Source: Hyphomicrobiales bacterium
Lineage (GTDB): Bacteria > Pseudomonadota > Alphaproteobacteria > Rhizobiales > Xanthobacteraceae
Reading direction: 5' to 3'
Length of the DNA: 8,765 nucleotides
NCBI GenBank assembly: GCA_023266695.1
Contig: JAHFPO010000101.1
Span: 1-8,765, forward strand
In this document: positions 1 to 5,955 of the stretch, in pieces
How the letters are laid out: each line of letters begins with the position of its first letter
Numbering within the stretch: the first letter of the stretch is position 1
Made by a program: the position numbers and the translations under genes
Notes under the pieces: model-generated
Database searches by the model: none
What the model was told of the DNA's origin: nothing
The model's input: only the letters and a program-made list of their open reading frames with translations

Positions 1-1195
1 GCTCGCGCCGCGCGGTGAGGTCGGCGAGCGCCGCCGTCGCCGCGCCGAAGGCTTGCTCGCTTTTCGCGAGCTTGGTCTCGGCGCCGGCAAGCCGTTCGCG
101 CGCGACCACCTCGCCGCGCTCGCTCGCCTTGGTGTCGGCGATGAGGGTTTTCTCCTCGCGCGCGAGCCGGGCGAGCACTTCGCTGGCATCGGCGGCGAGC
201 GCCCGCTCGCGCTCGACGTCTTGGGTGAGCTGCGCGAGGCGGCGGTCGAGTTCCTCGACCCGGGCCTTGGCGCGCGCCTCCTCGCGCTCGAGATCGGCGC
301 GCGCGAGCGTCAGGCGCTGGAGGGCGGCGGCGCTCGCCGCCTCCTTTTCGCGCAAGGGTGCGAGCCGCTCGCCGGCTTGGGTCCGCGCCTTGCCGGCTTC
401 GGCATGGGCACGCGTGCGCTCGGCCACTGCGCGCACCGCCAGATCGAAGGCGCGTTCGGAATCGGCGACCGCCGTCTCCGCCTCGCGCCAGCGCAGCGCG
501 GCGAGGATGCCCTGCTGCTTGCGGATGTCGCCCGAGATGCCGCGGTAGCGCACTGCCTGGCGGGTCTGGCGCTTGAGCCCGTCGATCTGGCTCGCGATCT
601 GGGTGATCACGTCATTGAGCCGTTCGAGATTGTGCTCGGCCGAATTGAGACGGGTCTCGGCCTCGTGCCGGCGCGCATGCAGGCCGGCGATGCCGGCCGC
701 CTCTTCCAGAATGCGGCGGCGCGCCTCGGGCTTGGCATTGACGATCTCGCCGATCTGGCCCTGGCGGACGAGGGCGGGCGAGCGCGCGCCGGAGGACGCG
801 TCGGCGAACAGCAGCTGGACGTCGCGCGCGCGCACCTCGCGGCCGTTGACGCGATAGGCCGATCCCGCGTCGCGCTCGATGCGGCGCGACACCTCGAGGG
901 TTTCCTCGTTGAAGGCCGCGGGCGCGGCGCGTTCGGAATTGTCGATGGTGAGCGCGACCTCGGCCATGTTGCGCGCGGGCCGGTTGGCGGTGCCCGAGAA
1001 GATCACCTCGTCCATGTTGGGCGCGCGCATCGCCTTGTGCGAGCTTTCGCCCATGACCCAACGCAGCGCTTCGACAAGGTTCGACTTGCCGCAGCCGTTG
1101 GGGCCGACGATGCCGGTGAGACCCGGCTCGATCACGAACTCGCAAGGCTCGACGAAGGACTTGAACCCGATGAGCCGCAGGCGGGTGAATTGCAT
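1..1195 (-). CDS. smc: Chromosome segregation ATPase Smc, N-terminal 398 residues (3' end beyond window)
   Basis: Smc is the ATPase of the bacterial condensin that compacts and helps segregate newly replicated chromosomes in the cytoplasm. The minus-strand frame opens at the ATG at 1193-1195, reads MQFTRLRLIGFKSFVEPCEF, and stays open to the window edge, so the gene is cut by the window and is not known to be broken. The Walker A motif GPNGCGKSN is at residues 31-39, followed by LVEALRWVMGE, typical of Smc rather than RecN or SbcC. The head domain ends near residue 160 after QGQIGEIVNAKPEARR and EEAAGIAGLHARR. Beyond that the sequence becomes an Ala/Arg/Glu-rich coiled-coil arm with EAETRLNSAEHNLERLND. 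The C-terminal head with Walker B and the signature motif must lie outside the window. The gene follows the DsbA-family gene on the same strand after a 121-bp gap. Family assignment is very secure. Confidence 0.97.
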   Translation of the reverse strand, partial: MQFTRLRLIGFKSFVEPCEFVIEPGLTGIVGPNGCGKSNLVEALRWVMGESSHKAMRAPNMDEVIFSGTANRPARNMAEVALTIDNSERAAPAAFNEETLEVSRRIERDAGSAYRVNGREVRARDVQLLFADASSGARSPALVRQGQIGEIVNAKPEARRRILEEAAGIAGLHARRHEAETRLNSAEHNLERLNDVITQIASQIDGLKRQTRQAVRYRGISGDIRKQQGILAALRWREAETAVADSERAFDLAVRAVAERTRAHAEAGKARTQAGERLAPLREKEAASAAALQRLTLARADLEREEARAKARVEELDRRLAQLTQDVERERALAADASEVLARLAREEKTLIADTKASERGEVVARERLAGAETKLAKSEQAFGAATAALADLTARRE

Positions 1196-1316
1196 GAGGA
1201 CGCCTATTCGCGTTCGCGCGACTGCCGGCGTGATTCGCTTGGATGCCCAAGATGCGTCGCGGGCAAGCCCCCCGCAAGCCCGCTAAGACTTTGTTTTGCT
1301 GTGCTTTCCCGGCCGG
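1196..1316 (-). promoter_or_regulatory. smc upstream region with GANTC site and small inverted repeat
   Basis: This 121-bp gap lies between the DsbA-family gene and smc, long enough to hold an smc promoter. It contains one GANTC site (GATTC, 1232-1236), the target of the CcrM enzyme encoded in this window, about 40 bp upstream of the smc ATG. It also contains a 6-bp inverted repeat, GCGGGC (1259-1264) with GCCCGC (1278-1283), within which GCAAGCCC occurs twice (1263-1270 and 1274-1281). No U-tract follows the repeat on the minus strand, so it is not a clear intrinsic terminator. I see no convincing -35/-10 pair. That this is regulatory is inferred. Confidence 0.3.
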
Positions 1317-1958
1317 CTACTTGAGCAGCGGCTCGATCAGCTTCTCCAGCTCGGCGGCCGAAATGTCGCCGACCACCTTTTGGCCGTTGATGAAGAAGGT
1401 GGGGGTCGATTCGACCTTGAATTTCTCGTTGCCGCGCACGGCGACTTGCTGAATCTCGCCGGCGAGTTTGCTGTCCTTCAAACAGGCATCGAAGGTCTGC
1501 TGGGTGAAGCCGGCCTGCTTGGCGATGCGCAGGAAGCCGTTATAGGGATCGGAAGCCCATCTCTTCTGCTGCTCGAACAAGGCATCGAGGAGGGGGAAAT
1601 AATTGTCGCCGGAACAGCGCGCGAGCATGAAGCCCGCGATCGCGACCTCCGCCGGCTGGGTCGGAAATTCGCGGAAGATGAGCCGCACCTTGCCGCTGTC
1701 GATGTATTTCTGCTTGAGCGTCGGGAAGGTCCGGGCGTGGAAATTCGCGCAATGGCTGCAAGTCACCGAGGCATATTCGACGATCGTGACCGGGGCCTTG
1801 TCGGAGCCCAGGGTCTTGTCGCCGAGCGGTCCCGGCTGATGCAGATCGGCAAGGTTCACGGCCTGTGCGGCGGCGGGGACGACGCCTCCGGCAAGCGCGG
1901 TGCTGGCGAGCGCGAGGGCGCAAGCGCCCGTGAGCAGGTGACGGCGCGAGAGATTCAC
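1317..1958 (-). CDS. DsbA-family periplasmic thiol-disulfide oxidoreductase, Tat-type signal peptide
   Basis: This 213-aa exported thioredoxin-fold protein probably acts in periplasmic disulfide chemistry. The N-terminus reads MNLSRRHLLTGACALALAST: a twin-arginine motif (SRRHLLT), a hydrophobic stretch and an AAAQA cleavage region near residues 29-33. The mature domain has the active site CSHC at residues 67-70 (EYASVTCSHCANFH) and the cis-proline loop STPTFF at 184-189. A second cysteine pair, C115 and C159, may form a structural disulfide as in some alphaproteobacterial DsbA proteins. I chose the GTG at 1956-1958 because GGAGG at 1964-1968 sits 5 nt before it. An in-frame TTG at 1968-1970 would place that ribosome site inside the gene. 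It lies between dciA and smc on the same strand, an order common in alphaproteobacteria. Whether it is an oxidase (DsbA) or an isomerase/reductase cannot be read from sequence. Confidence 0.94.
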   Translation of the reverse strand: MNLSRRHLLTGACALALASTALAGGVVPAAAQAVNLADLHQPGPLGDKTLGSDKAPVTIVEYASVTCSHCANFHARTFPTLKQKYIDSGKVRLIFREFPTQPAEVAIAGFMLARCSGDNYFPLLDALFEQQKRWASDPYNGFLRIAKQAGFTQQTFDACLKDSKLAGEIQQVAVRGNEKFKVESTPTFFINGQKVVGDISAAELEKLIEPLLK

Positions 1959-1961
1959 CGG

Positions 1962-1968
1962 TTCCTCC
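1962..1968 (-). promoter_or_regulatory. Ribosome binding site GGAGGAA deciding a GTG start
   Basis: GGAGGAA on the minus strand lies 3 nt before GTG (5 nt when counted from GGAGG). It is an almost perfect anti-SD match and overlaps the upstream in-frame TTG, so it argues that translation begins at the GTG with MNLSRRHLL. Confidence 0.75.
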
Positions 1969-2062
1969 AAGCTTAATCGGCAGCCGAACTGGACGCGCGG
2001 CGTGCGGACCTAGATGCGGAAGCGATTGTGGCAAGTCTGCGGTGTCGCCGACAAGTCGGAAT

Positions 2063-2560
2063 TCACCTTTCGGCGGTGCCCGTCCGGATGAGCGCGCCGA
2101 GACGGGCGAGCGAGGATTTGAGCCGCCCGTCCTCGAACCGGCCGAGGCCGCGTTCGACCTCGGAAACGGTCTCGGGCGCGGGCTCGACCGGGGCGGCGGG
2201 GGCGGGCCTCAGTTTCGCGACCGGTCCCTGGCGGAGCGCGATGCGACCGACGCAGCGCCAGCCGAAATAGCGGTTGACGCGCTCGATCACCACCGGGGCG
2301 AGATGCTGGACCTCGATCGCATAAGCGCCCTCGACCCGGATGGTGAGCGTGCCGACCGAATCGGGGTCCTCGCGCCGCGGCCAAGTGAGCCGCATGGGCT
2401 CCGAGCGCCGGGCGAGCTCGGCGCCGACGATGTCCTCCCAATGGGTGACGATCTCGACCGCGGCGAAGCCCTGGCGCGCGAACGCCGCGTTGAGACAGGT
2501 CCCGATGAGGTCGGCGAGCGGGGCGGCGAAACGGGGCCGGCGGGTCGGCGGCGACGCCAT
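2063..2560 (-). CDS. dciA: DUF721/DciA-family protein, predicted replicative helicase (DnaB) loader
   Basis: This 165-aa protein matches the DUF721/DciA family, the helicase-loading factor of bacteria lacking DnaC or DnaI, which interacts with DnaB at replication initiation. The family core is visible at residues 15-105: LADLIGTCLNAAFARQGF, then VTHWEDIVGAELARRSEPMR, then a beta-rich segment GTLTIRVEGAYAIEVQHLAPVVIERVNRYFG. The C-terminal 55 residues are Pro/Ala/Glu-rich and end in a short basic helix, as expected for a flexible tail. The ATG at 2558-2560 has GGAG about 7 nt upstream. The gene is divergent from mutY with 54 bp between start codons, so the promoters must be packed or overlapping. 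A 12-bp palindrome CCGACAAGTCGG (2048-2059) sits just past the stop but has no U-tract. Family assignment is confident. The loader role rests on work in other species. Confidence 0.9.
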   Translation of the reverse strand: MASPPTRRPRFAAPLADLIGTCLNAAFARQGFAAVEIVTHWEDIVGAELARRSEPMRLTWPRREDPDSVGTLTIRVEGAYAIEVQHLAPVVIERVNRYFGWRCVGRIALRQGPVAKLRPAPAAPVEPAPETVSEVERGLGRFEDGRLKSSLARLGALIRTGTAER

Positions 2561-2614
2561 GGGATTGCTCCGGGCCGAAAGCTCTGGGACGCTGGCGCCG
2601 GCGAGGGCGGGCGC

Positions 2615-3811
2615 ATGGACGCGCGGATCGAGCAGGCGACTCTAACAGAGCGACGCAAGCCGGCAAAGCCGGCGCGCGGGCCCGCGCCCGAAGCCCGCGA
2701 CCTGCTCGCCTGGTACGACCGCGAGCGGCGGATCTTGCCCTGGCGCGCGGCGCGCGGCGCGCCCACCGAGCCCTACCGGGTCTGGCTCTCGGAGATCATG
2801 CTGCAGCAGACCCGGGTCGAGACCGTCACGCGCTATTACGAACGCTTCCTCGCGCGCTTTCCGACGCTTGAGGCGCTCGCCGCGGCGAAGCTCGACGACG
2901 TGCTGAAAGCCTGGGCCGGGCTCGGCTATTACGCGCGCGCGCGCAACCTCTACGCCTGCGCGCGGGTGCTTGCCGACTGCCACGGCGGGCGCTTTCCCGC
3001 CGACGAAATGGAACTGCGCGCGCTGCCGGGGATCGGCGCCTATACGGCGGCGGCGGTCGCCGCGATCGCCTTCGGGCGCAAGGCGACGCCCATCGACGGC
3101 AATGTGGAGCGCGTGGTGGCGCGCCTCTACGCCGTCGAGCGGAAGTTGCCGGCGGCGAAGGCGGAACTCAGCCGGCTGGCCGAACGGCTCACGCCCGATC
3201 GCCGCCCCGGCGATTTCGCCCAGGCGATGATGGATCTCGGCGCCACCCTGTGCACGCCGAAGAATCCCGCCTGCGGGCGCTGTCCGTGGAGGGCCGCTTG
3301 CGCGGCCTTCCGCCGCGGCGATCCGGCGTCGCTCCCGCGCCGGACGCCCCGGCGCGCAGGAAAGCTCCGCCGCGGCGCCGCCTTCTTCGTGCTGCGCGCC
3401 GACGGCGCCGTGCTCCTGCGCAGGCGACCGCCGAAGGGATTGCTCGGCGGCATGAGCGAGCTGCCGACGACGGAATGGAGCGTGAAGTTCGACCAGCGGC
3501 GAGCACTCGATGGGGCGCCAGGTTTTTGCCCCTCACCCCATCCCTCTCCCCGCAAGCGGGGAGAGGGTGGCGAGCGGCGAAGCCGTGAGCCGGGTGAGGG
3601 GCGGTTGAAGTTGAAATGGCGCCGCCTGCCGGGCGCGGTCCGCCACGTCTTCACCCATTTTCCGCTCGAGCTCGCGGTCTATGCCGCCGCCCTTCCCAAA
3701 CGCGCCCGCGCGCCCAAGGGCATGCGTTTCGTCAAGCTTGCCGCGCTCGACGGCGAGGCGCTGCCGAGCCTGATGCGCAAGGTCGTGCGGCACGCGACTC
3801 AGAACTTGTAA
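2615..3811 (+). CDS. mutY: A/G-specific adenine DNA glycosylase MutY, with in-frame repeat insertion
   Basis: MutY removes adenine mispaired with 8-oxoguanine, preventing G:C to T:A mutation. The 398-aa product has the complete HhH-GPD fold: catalytic Glu60 in WLSEIMLQQT, the GLGYYARARNL segment at 102-112, the helix-hairpin-helix LPGIGAYTAAAV at 137-148 and catalytic Asp161 in PIDGNVERV. The 4Fe-4S ligands are C213, C220, C223 and C229 (C-X6-C-X2-C-X5-C). A Nudix-like C-terminal domain that reads 8-oxoG follows, with GLLGGMSELP at 275-284 and VRHVFTHFPLELAVY at 342-356. Residues 305-329 are encoded by a 75-bp palindromic element that falls in the linker between strands of the C-terminal domain and preserves the reading frame. 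I chose the ATG at 2615 because GAGG lies 8 nt upstream. The frame is open further upstream only as antisense to dciA. All catalytic residues are present, so the gene is expected to be functional. Confidence 0.97.
   Translation: MDARIEQATLTERRKPAKPARGPAPEARDLLAWYDRERRILPWRAARGAPTEPYRVWLSEIMLQQTRVETVTRYYERFLARFPTLEALAAAKLDDVLKAWAGLGYYARARNLYACARVLADCHGGRFPADEMELRALPGIGAYTAAAVAAIAFGRKATPIDGNVERVVARLYAVERKLPAAKAELSRLAERLTPDRRPGDFAQAMMDLGATLCTPKNPACGRCPWRAACAAFRRGDPASLPRRTPRRAGKLRRGAAFFVLRADGAVLLRRRPPKGLLGGMSELPTTEWSVKFDQRRALDGAPGFCPSPHPSPRKRGEGGERRSREPGEGRLKLKWRRLPGAVRHVFTHFPLELAVYAAALPKRARAPKGMRFVKLAALDGEALPSLMRKVVRHATQNL
3528..3602. repeat. 75-bp palindromic repeat element inserted in frame within mutY
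   Basis: The ends form a perfect 11-bp inverted repeat, GCCCCTCACCC (3528-3538) with GGGTGAGGGGC (3592-3602). Inside is a perfect 12-bp hairpin, CCCTCTCCCCGC (3542-3553) with GCGGGGAGAGGG (3556-3567) and a 2-nt AA loop. A second weaker hairpin CGGC-GAA-GCCG lies at 3575-3585, flanked by pairing GGC/GCC at 3569-3571 and 3589-3591. The fold is a stem with two branches. Its length is 25 codons exactly, so it adds residues 305-329 of MutY without a frameshift. The translated stretch (SPHPSPRKRGEGGE and following) is basic and proline-rich, unlike MutY. It resembles palindromic elements seen in many proteobacterial genomes. Copy number here is unknown. Confidence 0.85.
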
Positions 3812-4494
3812 TTGACGCCGGCGCGAACGGTGGTGACGTCGACGCTGCCCGTCACCGGCGCGGTGCTGCTCGCGAACGAAAACGGATCGCTGCCCATGTG
3901 CAGGCGCAGGATCTCGGCGCGCGCGCTCCAATGCCGGAAGAACAGGGCCTCGATGCCGCCGCCGCCGACCCAGCCGGCCATCAGGCTCGAACCGGAGAAA
4001 TAAACCGGCGTGCCGAGCCCGCTGAGCACGAGATCGCCGGAAGCGCGGCCGAGGGCGCCGCCGCCGGTCGCATAGAGGAGCACGTCGCCGAAGGCGAGCC
4101 CCACCCGCGCGCGTAGGGTGGCGGCCCAGTCGATTTCGGAGCCGAGGCCGCCGGCGACGGTGCCGAACGGGGGAAAACTCACGCTCACCGGCTGGTCCGA
4201 GCGCAGCCGGAAGCGTGACCAGTCGCCTTCGACGCCATAGACGAGGAGTCCGGCCTGCCAGTTCATCCCGGTATTGAAGCCGAAGCCGATGCCGTTGACG
4301 GCGGGGCCGGAAACGGAACTGGTGACGCCGCTTGATGCGAGATCGCCGGAATTGAATTGGGCACGGCTCTTCGCATAGCCGGCACTCACGCCGAAATAGG
4401 GCCCGTTCCAGCTCGGAATCATCCACTCGGTCGCCAAAGCCTCGCCGGCGGCGAGGATCGCCGCGAGCCCGATGATGGCGGCCGGGCGGGACAT
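3799..4494 (-). CDS. Small outer-membrane beta-barrel protein (OmpA-like/Omp25-type porin family)
   Basis: This 231-aa exported protein is predicted to form an 8-stranded barrel in the outer membrane. It has a Sec signal peptide (MSRPAAIIGLAAILAAGEALA, residues 1-21, cleaved before TEW). The mature start WNGPYFGVSAGYAKS is typical of alphaproteobacterial outer-membrane beta-barrel proteins. Alternating hydrophobic strands follow: GLLVYGVEGDWSRF, AATLRARVGLAFGDVLLYATGG, SSLMAGWVGGGGIEALFFRHWSARAEILRL and DVTTVRAGVNYKF. The protein ends in Phe, the usual signal for barrel assembly by BAM. The ATG at 4492-4494 gives the signal peptide, but no strong ribosome site precedes it. It starts 29 bp after the ccrM stop, so co-transcription is possible, although a promoter inside ccrM is equally plausible. 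Its 3' end overlaps mutY by 13 bp on the opposite strand. No substrate or specific role can be assigned. Confidence 0.88.
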   Translation of the reverse strand: MSRPAAIIGLAAILAAGEALATEWMIPSWNGPYFGVSAGYAKSRAQFNSGDLASSGVTSSVSGPAVNGIGFGFNTGMNWQAGLLVYGVEGDWSRFRLRSDQPVSVSFPPFGTVAGGLGSEIDWAATLRARVGLAFGDVLLYATGGGALGRASGDLVLSGLGTPVYFSGSSLMAGWVGGGGIEALFFRHWSARAEILRLHMGSDPFSFASSTAPVTGSVDVTTVRAGVNYKF

Positions 4495-4523
4495 GAGCGG
4501 AATCCGGGATCGAAGGCGAAGCT

Positions 4524-5684
4524 TCAACAAGCCGCCATTTCGGCGCGGATCTGCGTGCGCAGCGCGTCGATCGGCCGGCGGCCGGTCTTGTCCTCGATGT
4601 GCCAGTAGGTCCAGCCGTTGCAGGCTTCCAACCCTTGCGCGAGCGCGCCGATGCGATGGATCGAGCCGACGCGGTCCGCGCCGTTGCCGTTTTTCAGCGC
4701 GAGCGTGCCGTCGGCGCGCACCAGCGCGCGCACGCGGCCCTTGGCGTCGGTGACGATCGCGCCGGCCTTGAGCAATCCGCGCTCGATCAGCGTGGTGAAG
4801 GGAACGCGCGGCGCCTCGCGCGCGGTGACGAAGGGCGCGATCGAGGGCGAGGGCAGGGGCTCGACCGCCGCGATGCGAGCGCGCGCGCGCGCCGCGTAGG
4901 TCGGATCGCGCTCGATGCCGATGAAATGCCGGCCGAGCCGCTTGGCCGCGGCGCCGGTGGTGCCGGTGCCGAAGAAGGGATCGAGCACGAGGTCGCCGGG
5001 CCGCGACGAGGAGAGGATCACGCGCGCCAAGAGCGCCTGCGGTTTCTGGGTCGGATGCAGCTTGCGGCCGGAGCCGTCCTTCAGGCGCTCCTCGCCGGTG
5101 CAGAGCGGGATGGTCCAGTCGGAGCGCATCTGCACGTCGTCGTTGCCGGCCTTGAGCGCCTCGTAATTGAAGGTATAGCCGCGCGCGTTCTGCTCGCGCG
5201 CCGCCCAGATCAGCGTCTCGTGCGCATTGGTGAAGCGACGGCCGCGGAAGTTCGGCATCGGATTCACCTTGCGCCACACCACGTCGTTGAGCACCCAGAA
5301 GCCCAAGTCCTGCAGGATCGTGCCGACGCGGAAAATATTGTGATAGGAGCCGATCACCCACAGCGTGGCGGCGGGCTTCATCACCCGGCGGCAGGCGACG
5401 AGCCAGGCGCGGGTGAAGGCGTCATAGGCCTCGAAGCCTGAAAACTTGTCCCACTCGTCATCGACGGCGTCGACCTTGGAATCGTCGGGGCGCTTGAGGT
5501 CGCCAGCGAGTTGCAGGTTGTAGGGCGGATCGGCGAAGACGAGATCGACCGAATGGGCGGGGAGCTTGGCGAGCTCGGCGACGCAATCGCCGACCATCAC
5601 CTGGTCGAGGGCGGCGGCGGCCCCGGCGGACTCGGGGGATGAACGGGGCGCCCGTTTGGGCGCCCCGATACGCGCAACATCCAT
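4524..5684 (-). CDS. ccrM: Cell-cycle regulated adenine DNA methyltransferase CcrM (GANTC)
   Basis: CcrM methylates adenine in GANTC and, in Caulobacter and relatives, couples methylation state to cell-cycle transcription. The 386-aa product is a beta-class N6-adenine methyltransferase. DPPYNLQLAGDL (motif IV) is at 52-63, the diagnostic DWTIPLCTGEERLKDGSGRKLHPTQKP block is at 189-215, and the AdoMet-binding motif DPFFGTGTTGAA is at 235-246. The C-terminal domain found in CcrM follows (residues 290-365, ending NGWTYWHIE). It is about 28 residues longer at the N-terminus than the Caulobacter enzyme, by a basic Pro/Ser/Ala-rich leader. The ATG at 5682-5684 has no clear Shine-Dalgarno sequence, and a strong hairpin lies just inside the gene, so the start is less certain than the function. 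It lies downstream of the radical SAM gene on the same strand but is separated by a repeat element and its own apparent promoter. Confidence 0.96.
   Translation of the reverse strand: MDVARIGAPKRAPRSSPESAGAAAALDQVMVGDCVAELAKLPAHSVDLVFADPPYNLQLAGDLKRPDDSKVDAVDDEWDKFSGFEAYDAFTRAWLVACRRVMKPAATLWVIGSYHNIFRVGTILQDLGFWVLNDVVWRKVNPMPNFRGRRFTNAHETLIWAAREQNARGYTFNYEALKAGNDDVQMRSDWTIPLCTGEERLKDGSGRKLHPTQKPQALLARVILSSSRPGDLVLDPFFGTGTTGAAAKRLGRHFIGIERDPTYAARARARIAAVEPLPSPSIAPFVTAREAPRVPFTTLIERGLLKAGAIVTDAKGRVRALVRADGTLALKNGNGADRVGSIHRIGALAQGLEACNGWTYWHIEDKTGRRPIDALRTQIRAEMAAC
5645..5666 (-). promoter_or_regulatory. Perfect 9-bp GC hairpin in the first codons of ccrM
   Basis: GGGGCGCCC (5645-5653) pairs exactly with GGGCGCCCC (5658-5666) across a 4-nt loop. 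In the mRNA it begins about 16 nt after the ccrM ATG and is all G:C. It lies in the N-terminal extension absent from shorter CcrM proteins. A structure this stable so close to a start without a strong ribosome site could lower translation. That role is inferred. Confidence 0.5.
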
Positions 5685-5704
5685 GACGCGGAACCAGATA
5701 CGCT

Positions 5705-5719
5705 GAACGCAACTTGAAC
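5705..5719 (-). promoter_or_regulatory. Candidate LexA (SOS) box upstream of ccrM, GAAC-N7-GAAC
   Basis: GAAC at 5705-5708 and GAAC at 5716-5719, exactly 7 nt apart, match the alphaproteobacterial LexA core (read as GTTC-N7-GTTC on the ccrM strand). It lies 20 nt upstream of the ccrM ATG. A further GAAC at 5691-5694 is out of register. Only one other exact match exists in the window (7132-7146). Its function is inferred. A chance match cannot be excluded. Confidence 0.5.
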
Positions 5720-5745
5720 CGACAGCGCGGATATTGGCCCGTCAC

Positions 5746-5766
5746 GGGTAAAGGCGGGGTAAAGGC
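5746..5766. repeat. Tandem GGGTAAAGGC repeat, 11-bp period, in the ccrM promoter region
   Basis: GGGTAAAGGC occurs at 5746-5755 and again at 5757-5766, an 11-bp period that places both copies on the same helical face. This is a pattern used by cooperative DNA-binding proteins. It sits between the CtrA-like site and the LexA-type site. The binding protein is unknown. Confidence 0.4.
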
Positions 5767-5771
5767 TAACC

Positions 5772-5786
5772 TTAATCAATCCTTAC
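5772..5786. promoter_or_regulatory. CtrA-like site TTAA-N7-TTAC upstream of ccrM
   Basis: TTAA (5772-5775), 7 nt, then TTAC (5783-5786) differs by one base from the CtrA consensus TTAA-N7-TTAA. CtrA is known to control ccrM in Caulobacter and other alphaproteobacteria, so a site about 90 bp upstream of the ccrM start is in an expected place. The surrounding 25 bp is the most AT-rich part of the intergenic region. The match is imperfect and unverified. Confidence 0.45.
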
Positions 5787-5809
5787 GAAATTCGGCTGTC
5801 GCCACTCTC

Positions 5810-5942
5810 GTCATCCCGGCCAAGCAAGCCCGCGAAAGCGGGCGAGCGCGAGCCGGGATCCATAACCACCGACTGTGCTGGTTCGCGATGCGGTGGTTAT
5901 GGATCCCGGGTCTCGGCGCGCGCGCGCCTCGCCCGGGATGAC
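5810..5942. repeat. 133-bp cloverleaf-shaped intergenic palindromic repeat
   Basis: An outer 10-bp stem, GTCATCCCGG (5810-5819) with CCGGGATGAC (5933-5942), encloses three hairpins. The first is GCCCGC-GAAA-GCGGGC (5828-5843). The second is a perfect 19-bp stem, 5853-5871 with 5891-5909, around a 19-nt loop. The third is the self-complementary GGCGCGCGCGCGCC (5915-5928), with CCCGGG on each side (5905-5910 and 5932-5937). The GTCATCCCGG ends and the CGGTGGTTATGGATC core resemble dispersed repeats familiar from alphaproteobacterial genomes. It lies 13 bp after the radical SAM stop and may serve as its transcription end or mRNA 3' stabiliser. No protein is encoded. Confidence 0.85.
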
Positions 5943-5955
5943 AATGAATGACGAT

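Noticed and set aside
1259..1283. Intrinsic terminator after the DsbA-family gene
   Set aside because: The stem is only 6 bp with a long loop, and no U-tract follows on the minus strand.
53..1324. Long plus-strand open frame of 423 codons
   Set aside because: It is antisense to smc, which shows Walker A and clear Smc sequence. The long frame is a by-product of high-GC codon use and its translation has no recognisable motif.
1959..1970. TTG at 1968-1970 as the start of the DsbA-family gene
   Set aside because: The GGAGG ribosome site overlaps this codon and lies 5 nt before the GTG at 1956-1958, which fits much better.
2042..2614. N-terminal extension of about 190 codons on mutY
   Set aside because: This part is antisense to dciA and has no MutY similarity. 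The ATG at 2615 has a ribosome site and gives a normal MutY N-terminus.
4495..5361. Fusion of the outer-membrane gene with an upstream frame to give about 520 residues
   Set aside because: The upstream part overlaps ccrM out of frame and is arginine/alanine-rich nonsense. The signal peptide at the ATG at 4494 marks the true start.
5810..5942. Cloverleaf fold as a tRNA or tRNA-like gene
   Set aside because: It lacks the conserved tRNA residues, arm lengths and CCA region. It is a nested palindrome of 133 bp.
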